Source: Grifola frondosa (taxonomy: Eukaryota > Basidiomycota > Agaricomycetes > Polyporales > Grifolaceae). From it: a stretch of DNA of 64,000 bases. The position numbers were made by a program, and so were the translations under genes. Shown in pieces: positions 46,059 through 57,365 of the stretch. Each line of letters opens with the position of its first letter. Position 1 is the first letter of the stretch. The stretch covers positions 868,001 to 932,000 of the forward strand of contig LUGG01000002.1 in NCBI GenBank assembly GCA_001683735.1, in the 5' to 3' direction. Below the pieces are notes generated by a model. The model saw nothing but the letters and a program-made list of their open reading frames with translations. It did no database searches and was not told the origin of the DNA.

Positions 46059-49000
46059 CTAGGCCGATACACCGAGGAGAACAAGATGCTTATGAAGAAT
46101 GGGGAAAGAAAGAGGCTTTGTGAAAATGTCTGCCGGATTGTCCTTACCCGCAACGTGGATGATGTCGATCTCCTTCTCCCTCACGACATCCCTCAACCAG
46201 TGGTAGCGTATGCGCATGTGCCGCATGCGCGAGAAAGTGAATGAGCGCTTCGCCAGGGATTCGCCGCCACTGCTATCCATGAAGAGGAGGATAGGATGCG
46301 TAATGGGTAGCAGCACGTCGGTCATGAACTTATCGTACCACATCGCCGTTTGTCCCGCGTGTACCGCCGTGATATATTCTGCCTCGGTTGTCGAGAGTGC
46401 GACCACTTCTTGTCGTCGCGAGCTCCAAGAAACCGGCCCCCCCGCGAGGAGAACGACGTGACCGTGGGATGAGCGACCTGTGTCGAGGCAGTCGGCGTGG
46501 GATGAGTCAGAATAGAGGATGGGCTGAAGGGACGGGGCGATGGGCGCGTGTGTGCCGGTGCGGTGGTAGGTGATGCCGTAGTCCAGAGTCCCTTGATGTA
46601 CCGAAGTACATGCTTTAAGGCCGCCAATGCTCGACGCCTGGGTTCGCCATGAAGCTGCCTAGGCGTTGCACTGCGTATGCTAGGTCCGGGCGAGTACCCA
46701 CCATGAGATACATGATAGAGCCGAGTGCTTCGCGGTAAGGGATTTGCGCCATCAGAGCGACGTCGTCCGGGGAGGGAGGTTGGGTAGCGGCAACTAGTTT
46801 TGTACCCGGCTCGAGAGGAGTTTTCGCTGCGTTTGCGTTGGCCATGCCGAAGCGTTCGAGGATGCGCTCCGCGTAACCGCGCTGGCATAGGCGTATGGTA
46901 CCCTTCTCGCGGTCCCGAGTGATCGCGATGCCGAGGAGGAACTTGACGTCGCCGCCTTTTGTGCGGTAGATGTGGCTCAGGTCGCTCCGTGCCTTCCCGA
47001 GTGCTTTGCTTGTGTCGCCGCCGGAGAAGATGTCGTCAGTGTATGTCCCGGTAAGAACAAGAGATCCCTCCGATCCTTTTTGGCCCATATGTTCTCATCT
47101 GCATGGGCACGTTGGAAGCCGAGTTCTGTCCAGGTACCATCGAGCTCTTTCCACCAGTCGTTGCCGGCCTGCATCAGCCCGTAGAGTGAGCGTTCCAAAG
47201 CACATACATGGTCGGGGAACTCATCGGATACAAAACCTGGCGGCTGCTCCATGAATATCTCCTCGGATGGTGTAGCATTCAGGTACGCCTTCTCGATGTC
47301 GTCCTGGGCCATCTCCATGTCGCGGTAGGCAAAGATAGCGGCCAGTGTCCACAGGGAGTCAAATCGGGCAACGGATGCGTACGTCTCGAAGAAATCAAGA
47401 CCAGGGATCTGGTGAAAACCCTTTGCGACCAACCTCGCCTTCGGCTTCCAGTTGTTGTCTGGGTCGAACTTGCGGGCGTATGCCCACTTGCAGCCGACGA
47501 TGTTCATGCCGGGTTTGCGGGGACCAACTTCCATGTGGGGATCTTTGCCAGACCTTCAATTTCGTCCGTCATAGCAGGTACCCATATGTCCGGAGCTGCG
47601 TTCGCTTCCTTGAAGGTCGTTGGTGTCGTGCCGCCTGTGTGGGGGAATTCCTTCCCCGTGTCGGGTTCCGTGAGCATTGCGATGTATGCGCCGGGGGCGT
47701 GCTGGTCGAGCACGTCGCCCGTGAAGTGGAGCGTTCCGCTGTCCAGTGTCAGAGCGACGTCCGGCCCCCTTTGTGGTCATCTGCCCATCGTTGGCCTTTG
47801 GCTCGCGCTGCGGCCTCCATCGCTTCCGTGGCAGCGGCTTCCTCTAGGGCGCATGATGCTACCTTCTGACGGGAAGAACAGCGGAGGGTGGGCGGGACTG
47901 GTGGCACTAAGATTGGTAGCACTGGGTCAATGTCATCGTTGACGGGCGGTTGGGGTGGCGGTGACTGTGGTCGGATGGGCAGCGTGGGCGCGTTAGCAGT
48001 GGCTGGTGGGACAGCTACTGCCTGCGGCACATCATCATCGTCGGTCTCGTCGATGTGAGTCTGAGCTACGGAACGGTGTCCGCTCCCCTCCTCGAATCTG
48101 ACGTCGCGTGACCAAATTATCTTTCCGCCGCCATGCCCATCGGCCACCCAGATACGGTAGTTCGCAGTGCCTGTGTATCCAATGAGAGTCCCTTTGATAG
48201 TCTTAAAGTCGAGCTTGCGCCTCAACTCATCTGGGACCTTAGTGTATGCAGTGCATCCGAAAGCGCGGAGGTGTCCGACATACGGAGCGTGGCCGAACCA
48301 GCGTTCGTATGGTGTCCGGCCGTTCTGTCGAGAGGATGGACAGGTTCTTAAGGTATGTGGCTGTCTGGAAAGCTTCGCCCCACATCCTGTTAGGCAGCCC
48401 AGAGTCGTGTAACATCGCACGCGCACGTTCGCCGAGGGTGCGGTGTCCACGCTCCGAGACCCCGTTCTGTTCGGGTTGTAGCGTGTGGTGAGCTCGAGGA
48501 TAATACCCTGCTCCTTGATATAGGCCTCCCAGAGAGGGCCCATGAACTCTCGGCCATTGTCAGCGCGAACGTGCTTGAGTTTGTTCCCGGTCTGGCGCTC
48601 TGCCATGACTTGGAACTCCTTGAACGCTGCGAGTGTGATGTGCGTGTCCTTGGATGACAATTGGTACGTGTGTAGATAGGAGGTCGCGCCGTCGTCGATC
48701 GTCATCACGTAGAGTGCTCCCCCTTGTGAAGGGACTTGGAATGGTCCCATAAGGTCAATGTAGACGCGTTCGAGCGCGGCTTTCTCAACGATGCTTTCGC
48801 GGAAGGGTTCATGCGCGTGCTTCCCCTTCAGACAGTCTTCGCATAGGCCCTCCAATGCGCTGCTGGTCACGGCCATGCTGAGCACTGCGCCATTCGTGCT
48901 GATCCGACGCACTGAGTCTTCGCCCAGGTGCCCGAACCTACGATGCCAAGTCGCAAGGTCCGTCGGCCGCTCGGTCGTCGTCATGAAAGCACGCGGGTCG

Positions 49001-50538
49001 AGGTCTATGTCGAGGGATGGTAGCTTGGCTTTAGTCGTTGCGTCGACTGGTAGGAGCTGGACAGAGTAAAGGTTCCCACCCGTCAGGTTGGCTATGAGGC
49101 CGACCGCACCATTGGGAGAGCGCACGGTCAGTTTGCTGTTGCCCATGGTCGCTCTGCACCCAGCGCGGTCCAGTCGGCCGAGCGAGATAAGGTTCGCTGC
49201 CAGTTCCGGTGCATGGGCTGCGTTGCATAGGACTATCGTTGAGAAGTTGCCGCCGCCGAGGTCCACTCTGGCGTGGACGTTCCCCACACCGACGATGGTG
49301 AAACGGGAGCTGGCATCTGCTTTGGCTGCGTTCCCGGTCCTTGGCGTAATGGCATGGTAGTCGGAGAACGCCTCGCGTGATACAAAGTAGTGGTGGCTTG
49401 CGCCTGAATCCGCGAAGCATCGGAGATGAGGTGGCACTGATGTGGTGGCAAGGGCGGTGTGATCAGCCGTGAAGATACCATCGGCTGGTGCGCTGGTCTC
49501 GTCCTCATCGCTTTGTGTGAGCCATACGTGGTAGTCGAAGTCGTTGCGGACCCCATGCGACGTTGTCAGGTTCGCCTGCAGTGCTGCATTCCTGCCTTGG
49601 TCGTTCTTGGCTTTAGCTGCTATGTCGGCCAGTGACCCGTTCTTTACGCGCAGTTTGCTTGTCCAGTGTGAGGGTTGTTGGCCGGCGCGTCCGCCTCCAT
49701 CAGCGTAGCAGCGGTCCTTAGTATGACCCATCACGCCGCACCACTCGCACTCCGGACGTGGCTGCTTCTTTGGTTGCGAGGATCCAGATGTGTACAGAGC
49801 GGTCCCACCCGCTCGTACAATGTCATCCTGGCCCCCGAAGGGGTCCCCTGGTCCAAGACCGGCGCGTTTGCGCTGCAGAGTCACCTTCCGGAGTACCGCG
49901 TCCATGGCGCCTTGCGGGTCGTACGTGCTCGCACTCTCGCTGATTGCGCTGACGGTGGCATCATAAGACGGTGGGAGGGATTCGCAGATGGCGATGACGA
50001 AGCGCTCTTCGGTCCATACTGATCCCGACTGCTTCAGGATGTACCAACGACGCCACAGTTCGTCGAAGTGTGCATTGACGTCGCCTCCTTCTGGGCACAC
50101 CAGCGCCTCGAGGTACCTTTCTGCATCGGCTGCCATGTGGGCACTCCGTTTCTCCCGCTTTGCGCACAGCTCATCCCACACCTCCTTCGCCGTCTTCCCT
50201 TCATCGAAAATTCCGCAGGATAGGAAATTCTTGATGTTGGTGATGAGGTAGCCACGGATCTTTCTGTCAACCGACTTCCATGCGTCGATTTCGGCCTGGT
50301 TGACTGTGTTCGACATAGCGGGCATCGTGGACGTGGTTCCGGATGCTGCTTGTGCTGGTGTGACGACTACGATCGGGGCGGGGCATGGTTCGGACCCATC
50401 TACGTGTCCTTCGAGATCGAGATTAATGAGTATGTAGTAGACCTCCTTCTTCCATTCGAGCCAATTCGTCTTCCCTAGACGCCGCTCCTCGGGTAAGAAT
50501 TGGATCTTTGCGAAAGCCGTGGTCTTAGCTGACGTCAT
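46059..50538 (-). pseudogene. Copia Gag-Pol polyprotein with several frame breaks
   Basis: From ATG 50538 (MTSAKTTAFAKIQFLPEE) leftward. Gag has NWLEWKKEVYYILINLDL and a zinc knuckle C-EW-C-GVMG-H-TKDR-C. The aspartic protease site is CFADSGASHHYF. The pre-integrase motif is TWHRRFGHLGEDSVRRI. The integrase core has TIDDGATSYLHTY and RADNGREFMGPLW. RT has WKPKARLVAKGFHQIPGLDF, AQDDIEKAYLNATPSEE, SLYGLMQAG and the YTDD box. RNase H has ALSTTEAEYITAVHAG, and the end is NPADIFTKPL. Frame is lost near 48470 and regained near 48335. It shifts again near 47750, 47560, 47090 and 46850. All domains are present, so the element was autonomous until recently. Confidence 0.9.
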
Positions 50539-50800
50539 GGTGGGTATATGCGCGTTCGGGGTATGTATATGCATATGCGGGTATGTGGGTATGTATGAGG
50601 CAGGTATATGCGCGGGATTGGCGCGTTCAGACGTCTGTAATGGGTTCACGGTAGGCGCACCGGTCGATCCACGATGAGTTCACGGCAGGCGTACCAGTCG
50701 GTCCACTAGTCTCCAGTCTGGGTACTGGTCTATCGTCTATCTCTATGCTCCTAATGGGAGTGTTGGTTCTTCAACGCGTGAGTTTGTCTGAATTATGGCC

Positions 50801-50817
50801 GCGCAGGGCTCATAACC
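50801..50817 (-). promoter_or_regulatory. Primer-binding site of the copia element
   Basis: Directly inside the 5' LTR (minus-strand sense): GGTTATGAGCCCTGCGC, complementary to the anticodon arm of initiator tRNA-Met. This is the half-tRNA priming type. Confidence 0.65.
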
Positions 50818-51074
50818 TGTTGTGACCTATAACGAGTACAAACACTCTCAGTCGCGTTGTAACCGACTCAATTGCTGTAGCTAACCTATAACGAGTACAA
50901 ACACTCTGGAAAGGAGGTAAGCTAATGTTGTCAATAGTAAGTAGTAGGATAATCTCACCTCAGTCGCGTTGTAACCGACTGAGGAATGTAAGAAGGAAAA
51001 GAGTCCGTATATGCTACACGTCCGTGTCACGTGATCGTATCAATGTCAGGCACTAATCAGTCTATGTTTCGACA
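50818..51074 (-). repeat. 5' LTR of the copia element
   Basis: 257 bp. Differences from the other LTR include CTACACG for CTACATG, and CACTAATCAG for CGCTAATCGG. Confidence 0.9.
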
Positions 51075-51441
51075 GTTCAGATCAGACTTCGTATCGTGGC
51101 GTAGGAATGTGTACCCAGGACAAGCCTTGTGTTCTGTGAGGGCATCGATCTGCACACACCATCAGTGACGAATGAAAGGGAATAAACACGAGAGTGGCAC
51201 TCACCAAGTAAGAATACAACTTGACTTCGGGCACCGCAGTCTTGGGGAATTTGCGGAACATGTTCGTCCATTTAGGGTGTTGCCTCATAGTCCTCTCGCA
51301 TCGAACTGGCATGGCCGCCAAGAAGAGCTCGGTGCTCATCTTCGCCCATTTGCCACTCATGTCGTATGCCAGTCATCGACGTTGAACCGTGCATCGTGGA
51401 TGAGGCGGGTGGTCAGATGGTGATTTGTATAATGTCGGCAT

Positions 51442-51690
51442 GCAGATCTTGAGGGTGTGCCTCCTCGTATATAATTTGGAGCGGCCTGAAGTTGCTGGGC
51501 TGCAAGTTCATCATCTGCTCGTGAGGAATCCATGGCGAGGAAGAGGAAAGGTGAGGTGGCTCACATTAGGTCACAACACCAATTATATATGTATGACGGG
51601 AGCCACAAGTGGCCAGGGTCAAAGCGGTGAGGATGTCGCTTAAGTTTTAGTAAAGTGGCGCAGGCGTGGCACGTCCGGTTAGGAGGGACT
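51442..51690. other. Promoter side of FunK1 copy C
   Basis: Contains a segment like those before copies A and B (a GCCACAAGTGG-like motif followed by GGATGTCGC). This supports duplication of the gene together with its promoter. Confidence 0.4.
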
Positions 51691-52140
51691 TCAGTTCCCC
51701 CGATACATACCAAGTACTAATAGACCTTCGAAGGATACATCCCCAAGATGTATCCAACAGCCACAATTTCATAGTTCCGGATGCATCCCATGAAGTCCGA
51801 AGGATACATCCCCTCATCCGAGGATACATCCCTCGAACTCCAAGGGATACATCACCTAAGTCGAAGGGATACATCACCCAGGTCCAAGGGATACATCACT
51901 TGGGCAAGGATACATCAATTAATTTAATTGGCAATGCGGCAAACACAAAATGATCGCTCACAGCAGGGTTCGAACCCGTCACCTTGCTAAAGCAAATCGA
52001 TGCTGTAACCACCACGCCATATTCACATTGATATCTGTATATTAATAACCATAAAATGGTTAATCAGTTAGTGCTATATTAATAAAGCGGATGCATCCTC
52101 CATCAAAGGATGCAACTCGAATCAAAGGATACATCCTTCC
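51691..52140. repeat. GGATACATC repeat cluster with a fifth tRNA-like module
   Basis: About ten copies of GGATACATC or GATGCATCC lie in 51690-51920 and three more in 52087-52135. Between them sits an ATTAATTTAATT hairpin and a tRNA-like sequence. The left end reads GAGGGACTTCAGTTCCCC, resembling the GAGCAGCTTCAGTT end of FB1 and FB2. I found no matching right end or target duplication, so it may be a truncated or solo relative. Confidence 0.6.
51955..52020 (-). repeat. tRNA-like sequence in the repeat cluster
   Basis: On the minus strand: GCGTGGTGGTTACAGC (A-box-like), a TTGC/GCAA stem, and a perfect B-box GGTTCGAACCC. The acceptor stem does not pair, so a functional tRNA gene is unlikely. 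Confidence 0.5.
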
Positions 52141-52186
52141 TAGCAAATGTGTCATTGCTATTTCTACCGCTCACTACCACTACTCA

Positions 52187-53617
52187 TCACCCAATCGTTA
52201 AATCAATAATGGGCCCACCATCCGGCCCGAATTCCCCTGTTAAAAGAGCGCGGAGCTCCCACTTGATCCCTGGGCACTGCGTTATGAACGAACGCTTCAA
52301 AAGAAGCGAGCGCATCCCCTCCTCGGGCACAATCAACGTGTCATGCCAAATCAATGGACCCCTCCAGTCACATATATCCTCTTCGGGGTCCACCTTTTGA
52401 AGAAACATCCAAAATCGCACTCCAGTCTCGCGAGCCGGACCCATCCCAGCAGCCCCACGAGTGTGAACCCTACCTGAGGAACAGTCCCCATCCAGATCAA
52501 CGGCGCCTTGTTTTCCTGCGACACGAGCTTCAGAGATTCACCACCACTTGAAAGCCGAATCCACTCACGTCATACCAGATCACAATACGCAACAGCACAA
52601 CGTCGATGTCTTCGTCTGCCTTGCCGTCGATATTAGCATCCTTCCCGCCGCCGCGCTGCTTGCGGTCATGTTCATCTCCGCTCCCATCCTCACTTGGCTC
52701 CTTACGGCCGTTGTCATCTAAGAAGCGCTAGGTATAAACTTGGTTAGACACGATCTGCTTATGGCACAATCGCAACGCACGCACCTTAGGACGCTTCCCG
52801 CCAGACGACTTTCTGGCCGTACGCCCCACCCTCCGAGCTATCTTCCTGACCCCGCTCTGTGTCTGCCTCAGTATACATCACGGTTATCATCTCGCCCTTA
52901 CTCACATCACCCATTTCGTGGCTGGCCTGCATGCTCGCCAGCTGAGACGCCTATTGTAAATAGTTAGCACACCTTTAACAATAGCTATGCAATACAATCA
53001 CCGTCGTTTCCAACCGTTCTGCGCTCTCGTCAGCGCGTTTTTGGTCGCGAGCCATCTATGGACATATATATTGATACCACTTGCCAAATCTCAATTCGAG
53101 ACGTGCTCACCTTGTTCTCTAATGCCTCCAATTTCTTCTGTTCCTTGGCAGCCTGATATCCCATCAATATGATAATTCTGTCTGACAAGAGCTCGCGTAC
53201 CTCGGCATCCGCTCGGCGTTGCAGACGCTCTGCCATTTTGCGGTCCTTCTCCAACTGCGCCAAGACTTCGTCTTCGCGGCGTTGCCACTCGATGAGATCC
53301 AATTCGACGTCTGTGAGCTGCGCTTGATCAGGATAGGCCATACGGTGGCAATTGAGGCACTGTAATATCATTAGCCCTACTATGCGCACATATGATTGCC
53401 TACTCACCAATGCCCCCCACCGCCCGGCTATCCCGACTTTGTAATGCAGTACCATCTTGAAGTTGTCCGGTCCGAACCCGTGGCATGTCCTACACAGTAA
53501 GGGTTTCGGCGGTAGGTTTTTGTTTGCAAACTGGGCGACCAGGTTCCGCAGGGTGCCCGAATAGCCCTTGCCACCCCGGCCTCTCGTCTGCAGCACATGC
53601 GAAGTAGAGGCAGGCAT
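52187..53617 (-). CDS. Uncharacterised Cys-rich (GRF-zinc-finger-like) protein, multi-exon
   Basis: Starts at ATG 53617 (MPASTSHVLQTRGRGGKG). Exon 1 has a cysteine region LCRTCHGFGPDNFKMVLHY..GRWGAL and, after a short intron, LQCLNCHRM. The CxxC spacing with aromatic and Trp residues resembles a GRF zinc finger. Next comes a charged coiled-coil helix DLIEWQRREDEVLAQLEKDR and KEQKKLEALENK. Several small exons follow (about 53045-52700), then DEDIDVVLLRIVIWYD, ENKAPLIWMGTVPQ, and the final exon VRFWMFLQKVDPEEDICDW ending at 52187. At least five introns of about 45-60 nt are visible. The gene lies tail-to-head with the next minus-strand gene, 190 bp away. I recall this kind of protein only as multicopy hypotheticals of Agaricomycetes. 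Function unknown. Confidence 0.6.
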
Positions 53618-53808
53618 TAACACTGAGAATCACACTGCCAGGTCAGAAAAAACACACGCGCCGTGTTCGTAATCATCGTTTTGGTACTGTGCAGTTCAAC
53701 GCTCCGCGAACACACTCCGACCGTGCCTCTCAGCCCCCGAGCCCTAGACCGTAGCCCTGGCGCGGCCAATTTCGTGCCCGCCTCCTTCCGAGCCGCAGTG
53801 TTGGTCAT

Positions 53809-56024
53809 TTACCTCACCCCTGCTGGTGCATGACCACAGTTCCGTACATGTGGCCAATGTTCTTCAATACATCTCTCACTGCAGCGCGTGCGCGGTTTTA
53901 TTCTCTACATATCCTCATGTACCTGCCATTCACCACTTACGCTCCCTTGACGCGCTTGTTCGTGGCCCTGCAAATACTGTGAGCACGCCAACCCTCAATG
54001 AACCCGATGCATACCTGCCCGTCTCATTCTTGCATGCGCGCTTCAGTTCTTTTGCATTTGCTGGCGTAACTTTGTCCTTCCCCTTGTCTTGTATCCCGCG
54101 CTCTTCCTCAAAACGCGCCTTTTCCGCGAGCGACGCAAACCTACGTGATTATCATATCAGCTGGATCTTTGCTACGGTCCATGTCACTTACCCCATAGCT
54201 TTCGCCGAGTGCGTGCGCTGCCTCTGTGAGCGACCGGTGCCAGTCGCTTGACTCGACCCTACAGTCGCTACAGGGCTCACTTGCACAGGCATGGCAGCAG
54301 TCTCAGCAGGCGCAACAGAAGGAGGGCAATCTCCTTTCGCCTTCTTCAGCCCCCGGCTTGGCGCCACTTGTTGCCCACGCTCCTTCGCCGCCTGCTTGTT
54401 GCCCTCGGCTTTCGAGTCCCCAGCGCTGTCGCCCCTTCTTGGCCTTGACACTCTTCCTACTCTGCACAGGTGAGGGGTATGGAAGGTGCTCAGCTTCAGA
54501 TGGTGGGGTGTCCTCGGATGGGAATGTTGCCTCTCCAGGGCCGCTGACTGTCTCTGTCTGGCCAGGGTCTTGCGAGGAGGCCTCTTGCGCACTGCCGCCG
54601 GCCTTGCATATCTTCTCAGCCATGCCGACCACAACGAAAATGCCATCAACGCACCTCATTGATCTCCGCGTCCATGGCGTTAGTGGCGCGTCCCGGTTCT
54701 GGTGCCAGCGTCATGGCACTCCCGTTGACCACCATGTGTGTGATCGTCTCGACATCTTCCGGCCCTAGCGGCAACACTGGGCCAGGCGTCTCCTCCTCAG
54801 AGGAACTGTCGTTGGCCACGTCGGCAATAACATGGCGTATGGTCTCCATCGCGCCCGCATCTGCCCTTCCCATATCTGGCGCTGCGTCTTCCTTTGATCG
54901 GTGGCCGGCTGTAGAATACATGAATCTTATTATGAATGGGGCCATAGCGGTCACTCCCGGACTCACGATCGAATATAGAACGACCGAATTCCAGGTATTT
55001 TGCCCGCAAATTCTCGATTGACCACCCGGCCTGGCAGATGACTTGCTCGAAGCTCCGTTCCTGTGCGTCCTCCCCCACCCATTCACTCAACAACCAGCAG
55101 GGCATCAGTCAAACATGCATTTGACAATATGCCTACGTTAAACTCACCTGAACGCGCTCAGCTGGCCGAATTCATCTATCCCGCAAGCGTAACAAAAGAA
55201 AATATAACCCGTCTCTCTTTGCCAGTGCGCCAAACTGCTCTTGACATACTCTGGCAGCTGGCGTGCTTTCCTGTCGAGTTGCATATTATAAGATAATACC
55301 AAAGAGTCGCGCGAAAAAAGAGGAAAAAAAAAACTCTACGCTGCCCGCAAGGCCTCCGCATGAAGCCCACTCGACCCTGCTCCATTGGCGTCATCGACCT
55401 CCAATTTCCTCGCCTTAGCCTCGTATTTGGCCTTGATCTCCTCAGGAAGTTGGGTGAACTGAGAGTGCACAGTCTTCTGAAATGTTCCAATGTCCGCCCG
55501 ACGAGATCCATCAGGTGCAGTGATGACAGGCACTTCGGCGGTATCAGGATGCTCGGCTTTGTAAATATCCCAAGCCGTTTTTTTGCGCGGGGATCGTCCC
55601 GTAGGGATGGGCGCAATTTTGGGCCCTCAGGATGCCTTTGCCGCAGTTCGCTATGCGATTTGACCCAATTGTAGATGCGCTGATCAAGTGTGATAAGAGT
55701 ATTTCAACGCTGGTCTCGCAAAGGGCAGCTCACTGTTGGTGCCTTGGTGAGGCGTTCCACACGTTCTGCTTCAGTTTCTTCCACTCTGGGTTCCATTGCC
55801 TCGCGTTCCGCTATGGTCTTCCAAGCCTTTCGCTTTGCAAATTCTTCAGTAGTCTCCGGAGGCAGCAACCCAGTGAAATGCAAAGTATAGCGAGCTGTCA
55901 AAAGATTGGCTGCCTGTCGATGCTTGCCATGGCCACCCGTCTCCAGAATGTTGCGTACATCATCAGAGACATACTGCTCCTGCAGCCAAGCGAATTCTGC
56001 AGGGGTGAAGTTACTCGCCCCCAT
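53809..56024 (-). CDS. Uncharacterised basic HMG-like protein, multi-exon, two frame breaks
   Basis: From ATG 56024 (MGASNFTPAEFAWLQEQY). Exon 1 includes RKAWKTIAEREAMEPRVEE. After an intron, RIYNWVKSHSELRQRHPEG continues into SPRKKTAWDIYKAEHPD and FTQLPEEIKAKYEAKARK, which looks like a small DNA-binding helical unit (HMG or homeodomain-adjacent). Next are ARQLPEYVKSSLAHWQRETG, WSIENLRAKYLEFGRSIF, an acidic linker, a Lys-rich segment, and EAAHALGESYG with FASLAEKARFEEERG. It ends at TAA 53809-53811. Seven or more introns of about 50-75 nt. Frame shifts by one base at the A run near 55617-55620 and at the G run near 54432-54435. The family is common in mushroom genomes, to my memory. No function is known. 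Confidence 0.55.
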
Positions 56025-56384
56025 CTGTAAGATCCACAACCGCAGTGTCGCGTAGGAGGCGCAACAAACTTGTGGTACGATGTCGAGCGGCGAGGAATCC
56101 GGCGCGCCATATGGTCGGAACGATAAATTCAGGGCACCTCTGGGACCGTCGGTGACGGGTAAAATGTTGGAAAGACAATCTCCCGGATGGGCAAGATGTT
56201 ACATGGTCGGCCGTAATTCGAGCGCGCCCGCGAGGACAGCAACTACAATCTAACGGATAACTTGGGCTCAAAAGTATTTAAAGTAAGCTCGGGACATGTG
56301 TCTCGAACGATAATGATATAATTATTTTGTGGGTTGCCGCACTACAACTCCCTGACTGCGATGGATCACGACCTCAGGCCCCAA

Positions 56385-56950
56385 ACATGATGGACGCGCG
56401 TGGGGCCGTCTCCGCATCACCCGCGTGAGCGTGATGTACGCACTCAACTGACTGGGTACAGGATGGAGGGGCTGCAGTCGTCATTAGGTAGTCGTCTGTA
56501 CAGTGCCTGGTCAACTGTGCACTCACTGCCAATGGCCTGGAGGCTTAAGACGTCTCCTTGGGTCGCAAGCGTGATGAACGCGCCTAAACCCGTTGGGAAT
56601 GTTGGCCGTCTGCAGTCCAAGCATGATGCACGCGCTCAAGACCATCAGACAAACGCACAGAAGACCAGCAGACAAACGCGCTCAAGACCAGCAGGCGACG
56701 CCGAGGGTTGACATGGAGAGATGTGGTTGACATGCACGGTTCACTGGATGGGTAGACTGGATGCAACGGAGCGGAGTAGCCACGTTAGTATTGTAGACAG
56801 TAAATATGCAACTGTGAACTCACAGCCAATACCAGGACACCTAAGATAGACCCTTGGGCCCCAAGCGTGATGAACGCGCCTGGAGCAGTTGGGAACGTCA
56901 TCCGTCTGAGCGTGATGAACGCGCTCAAGACCAGACATGGTGTCCATATC
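56385..56950. repeat. Degenerate AAGCGTGATGAACGCGC repeats
   Basis: About six dispersed copies of a 17-bp unit like AAGCGTGATGAACGCGC are set in longer similar blocks (CGTTGGGAATGTTGGCC against AGTTGGGAACGTCATCC). CAAGACCA follows several of them. Confidence 0.6.
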
Positions 56951-57121
56951 CGCGGTCCAACAAGGCGCAGGCCTAGTCAACAGAGGTGGGGCAGAGAGGT
57001 CGCGCAGAGCAAGCAACAGAGAGTGGGGCAGAACAAGCAAGTGGTGAGAACAAGCCAAGTAAGACGCGCCCAATAATTAATTAAGACGCTCCGGCGCTCC
57101 AAGCCGCTGCCTGACTTGCCA

Positions 57122-57365
57122 GTGTTTGGCTGCGGTGGCGCTTGTCAATGTGGCTGACATTTGTTTATATTTGAGGGCAATATTTGTGGCGGTGTGGCTG
57201 TTGGGCTGGTCGCTGGTGGCTGAGTTGTGCGTGTTTGGCCATTGTGGCTTGTCGATGTGGCTCATGTTTGTTCATATTTGATGCCTGGTCGCCACGCCTT
57301 GTGGCTCACTTGTTTGTTTGGCTATTGTGGCGGACATGTGGCTGCATTCGTTTGTTTGTATCTGC
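57122..57365. repeat. Three diverged GT-rich repeats of about 55 bp
   Basis: Blocks at about 57122-57180, 57227-57282 and 57312-57365 share TGTTTGGC, then CTTGT or similar, ATGTGGCT and TTTGTT. They are tandem-like with unequal spacing. Confidence 0.55.

Larger units (their letters stand above)
45796..51074 (-). mobile_element. Full-length Ty1/copia retrotransposon in FunK1 copy C
   Basis: 5279 bp, flanked by the 5-bp duplication GTTCA (45791-45795 and 51075-51079). Two 257-bp LTRs run TGTTGTGACC...TTTCGACA and differ at about three sites. The order protease-integrase-RT-RNase H on the minus strand is that of copia elements. The primer-binding site next to the right LTR reads, on the minus strand, GGTTATGAGCCCTGCGC, the same as in the gag-only element. 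Confidence 0.95.
42911..51441 (-). pseudogene. FunK1-type fungal protein kinase, copy C (active-site motifs kept, two insertions and a premature stop)
   Basis: The N-terminal exon lies right of the copia element, from about 51441 (MPTLYKSPSDHPP) with MSGKWAKMSTELFLAAMPV and FRKFPKTAVPEVKLYSYLV. The copia 45796-51074 splits it. Left of it come WIELKKDGNTDDPW, NQQQRTHLYSVLVMHHFARL, FFWQFAHATDDGQG and YYLVGKPLSVAPGLVGRGTR. A long acidic insert of Glu/Asp/Gln repeats (about 45034-44870) is specific to this copy. A hAT MITE (44315-44695) follows the region of VCHGDVGTQI. The catalytic loop LHQDISSGNMLMF and the DWE segment are intact, as is GTWQFMSRNILID with ELESFFYVLLYFGVRY. An in-frame TGA at 43316-43318 replaces the Arg codon of the sister copy (LAQY then stop). 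The tail RDDWPVKDKFGDQLP continues to about 42911. It is the most diverged of the three. Confidence 0.83.

Noticed and set aside
51955..52020. A genuine tRNA gene
   Set aside because: The B-box is perfect, but the acceptor arms do not pair and the anticodon arm is irregular. The same type of sequence recurs inside transposon arms.
54226..54768. 180-codon plus-strand open frame in the HMG-like gene
   Set aside because: Antisense to well-connected minus-strand exons with good splice sites.
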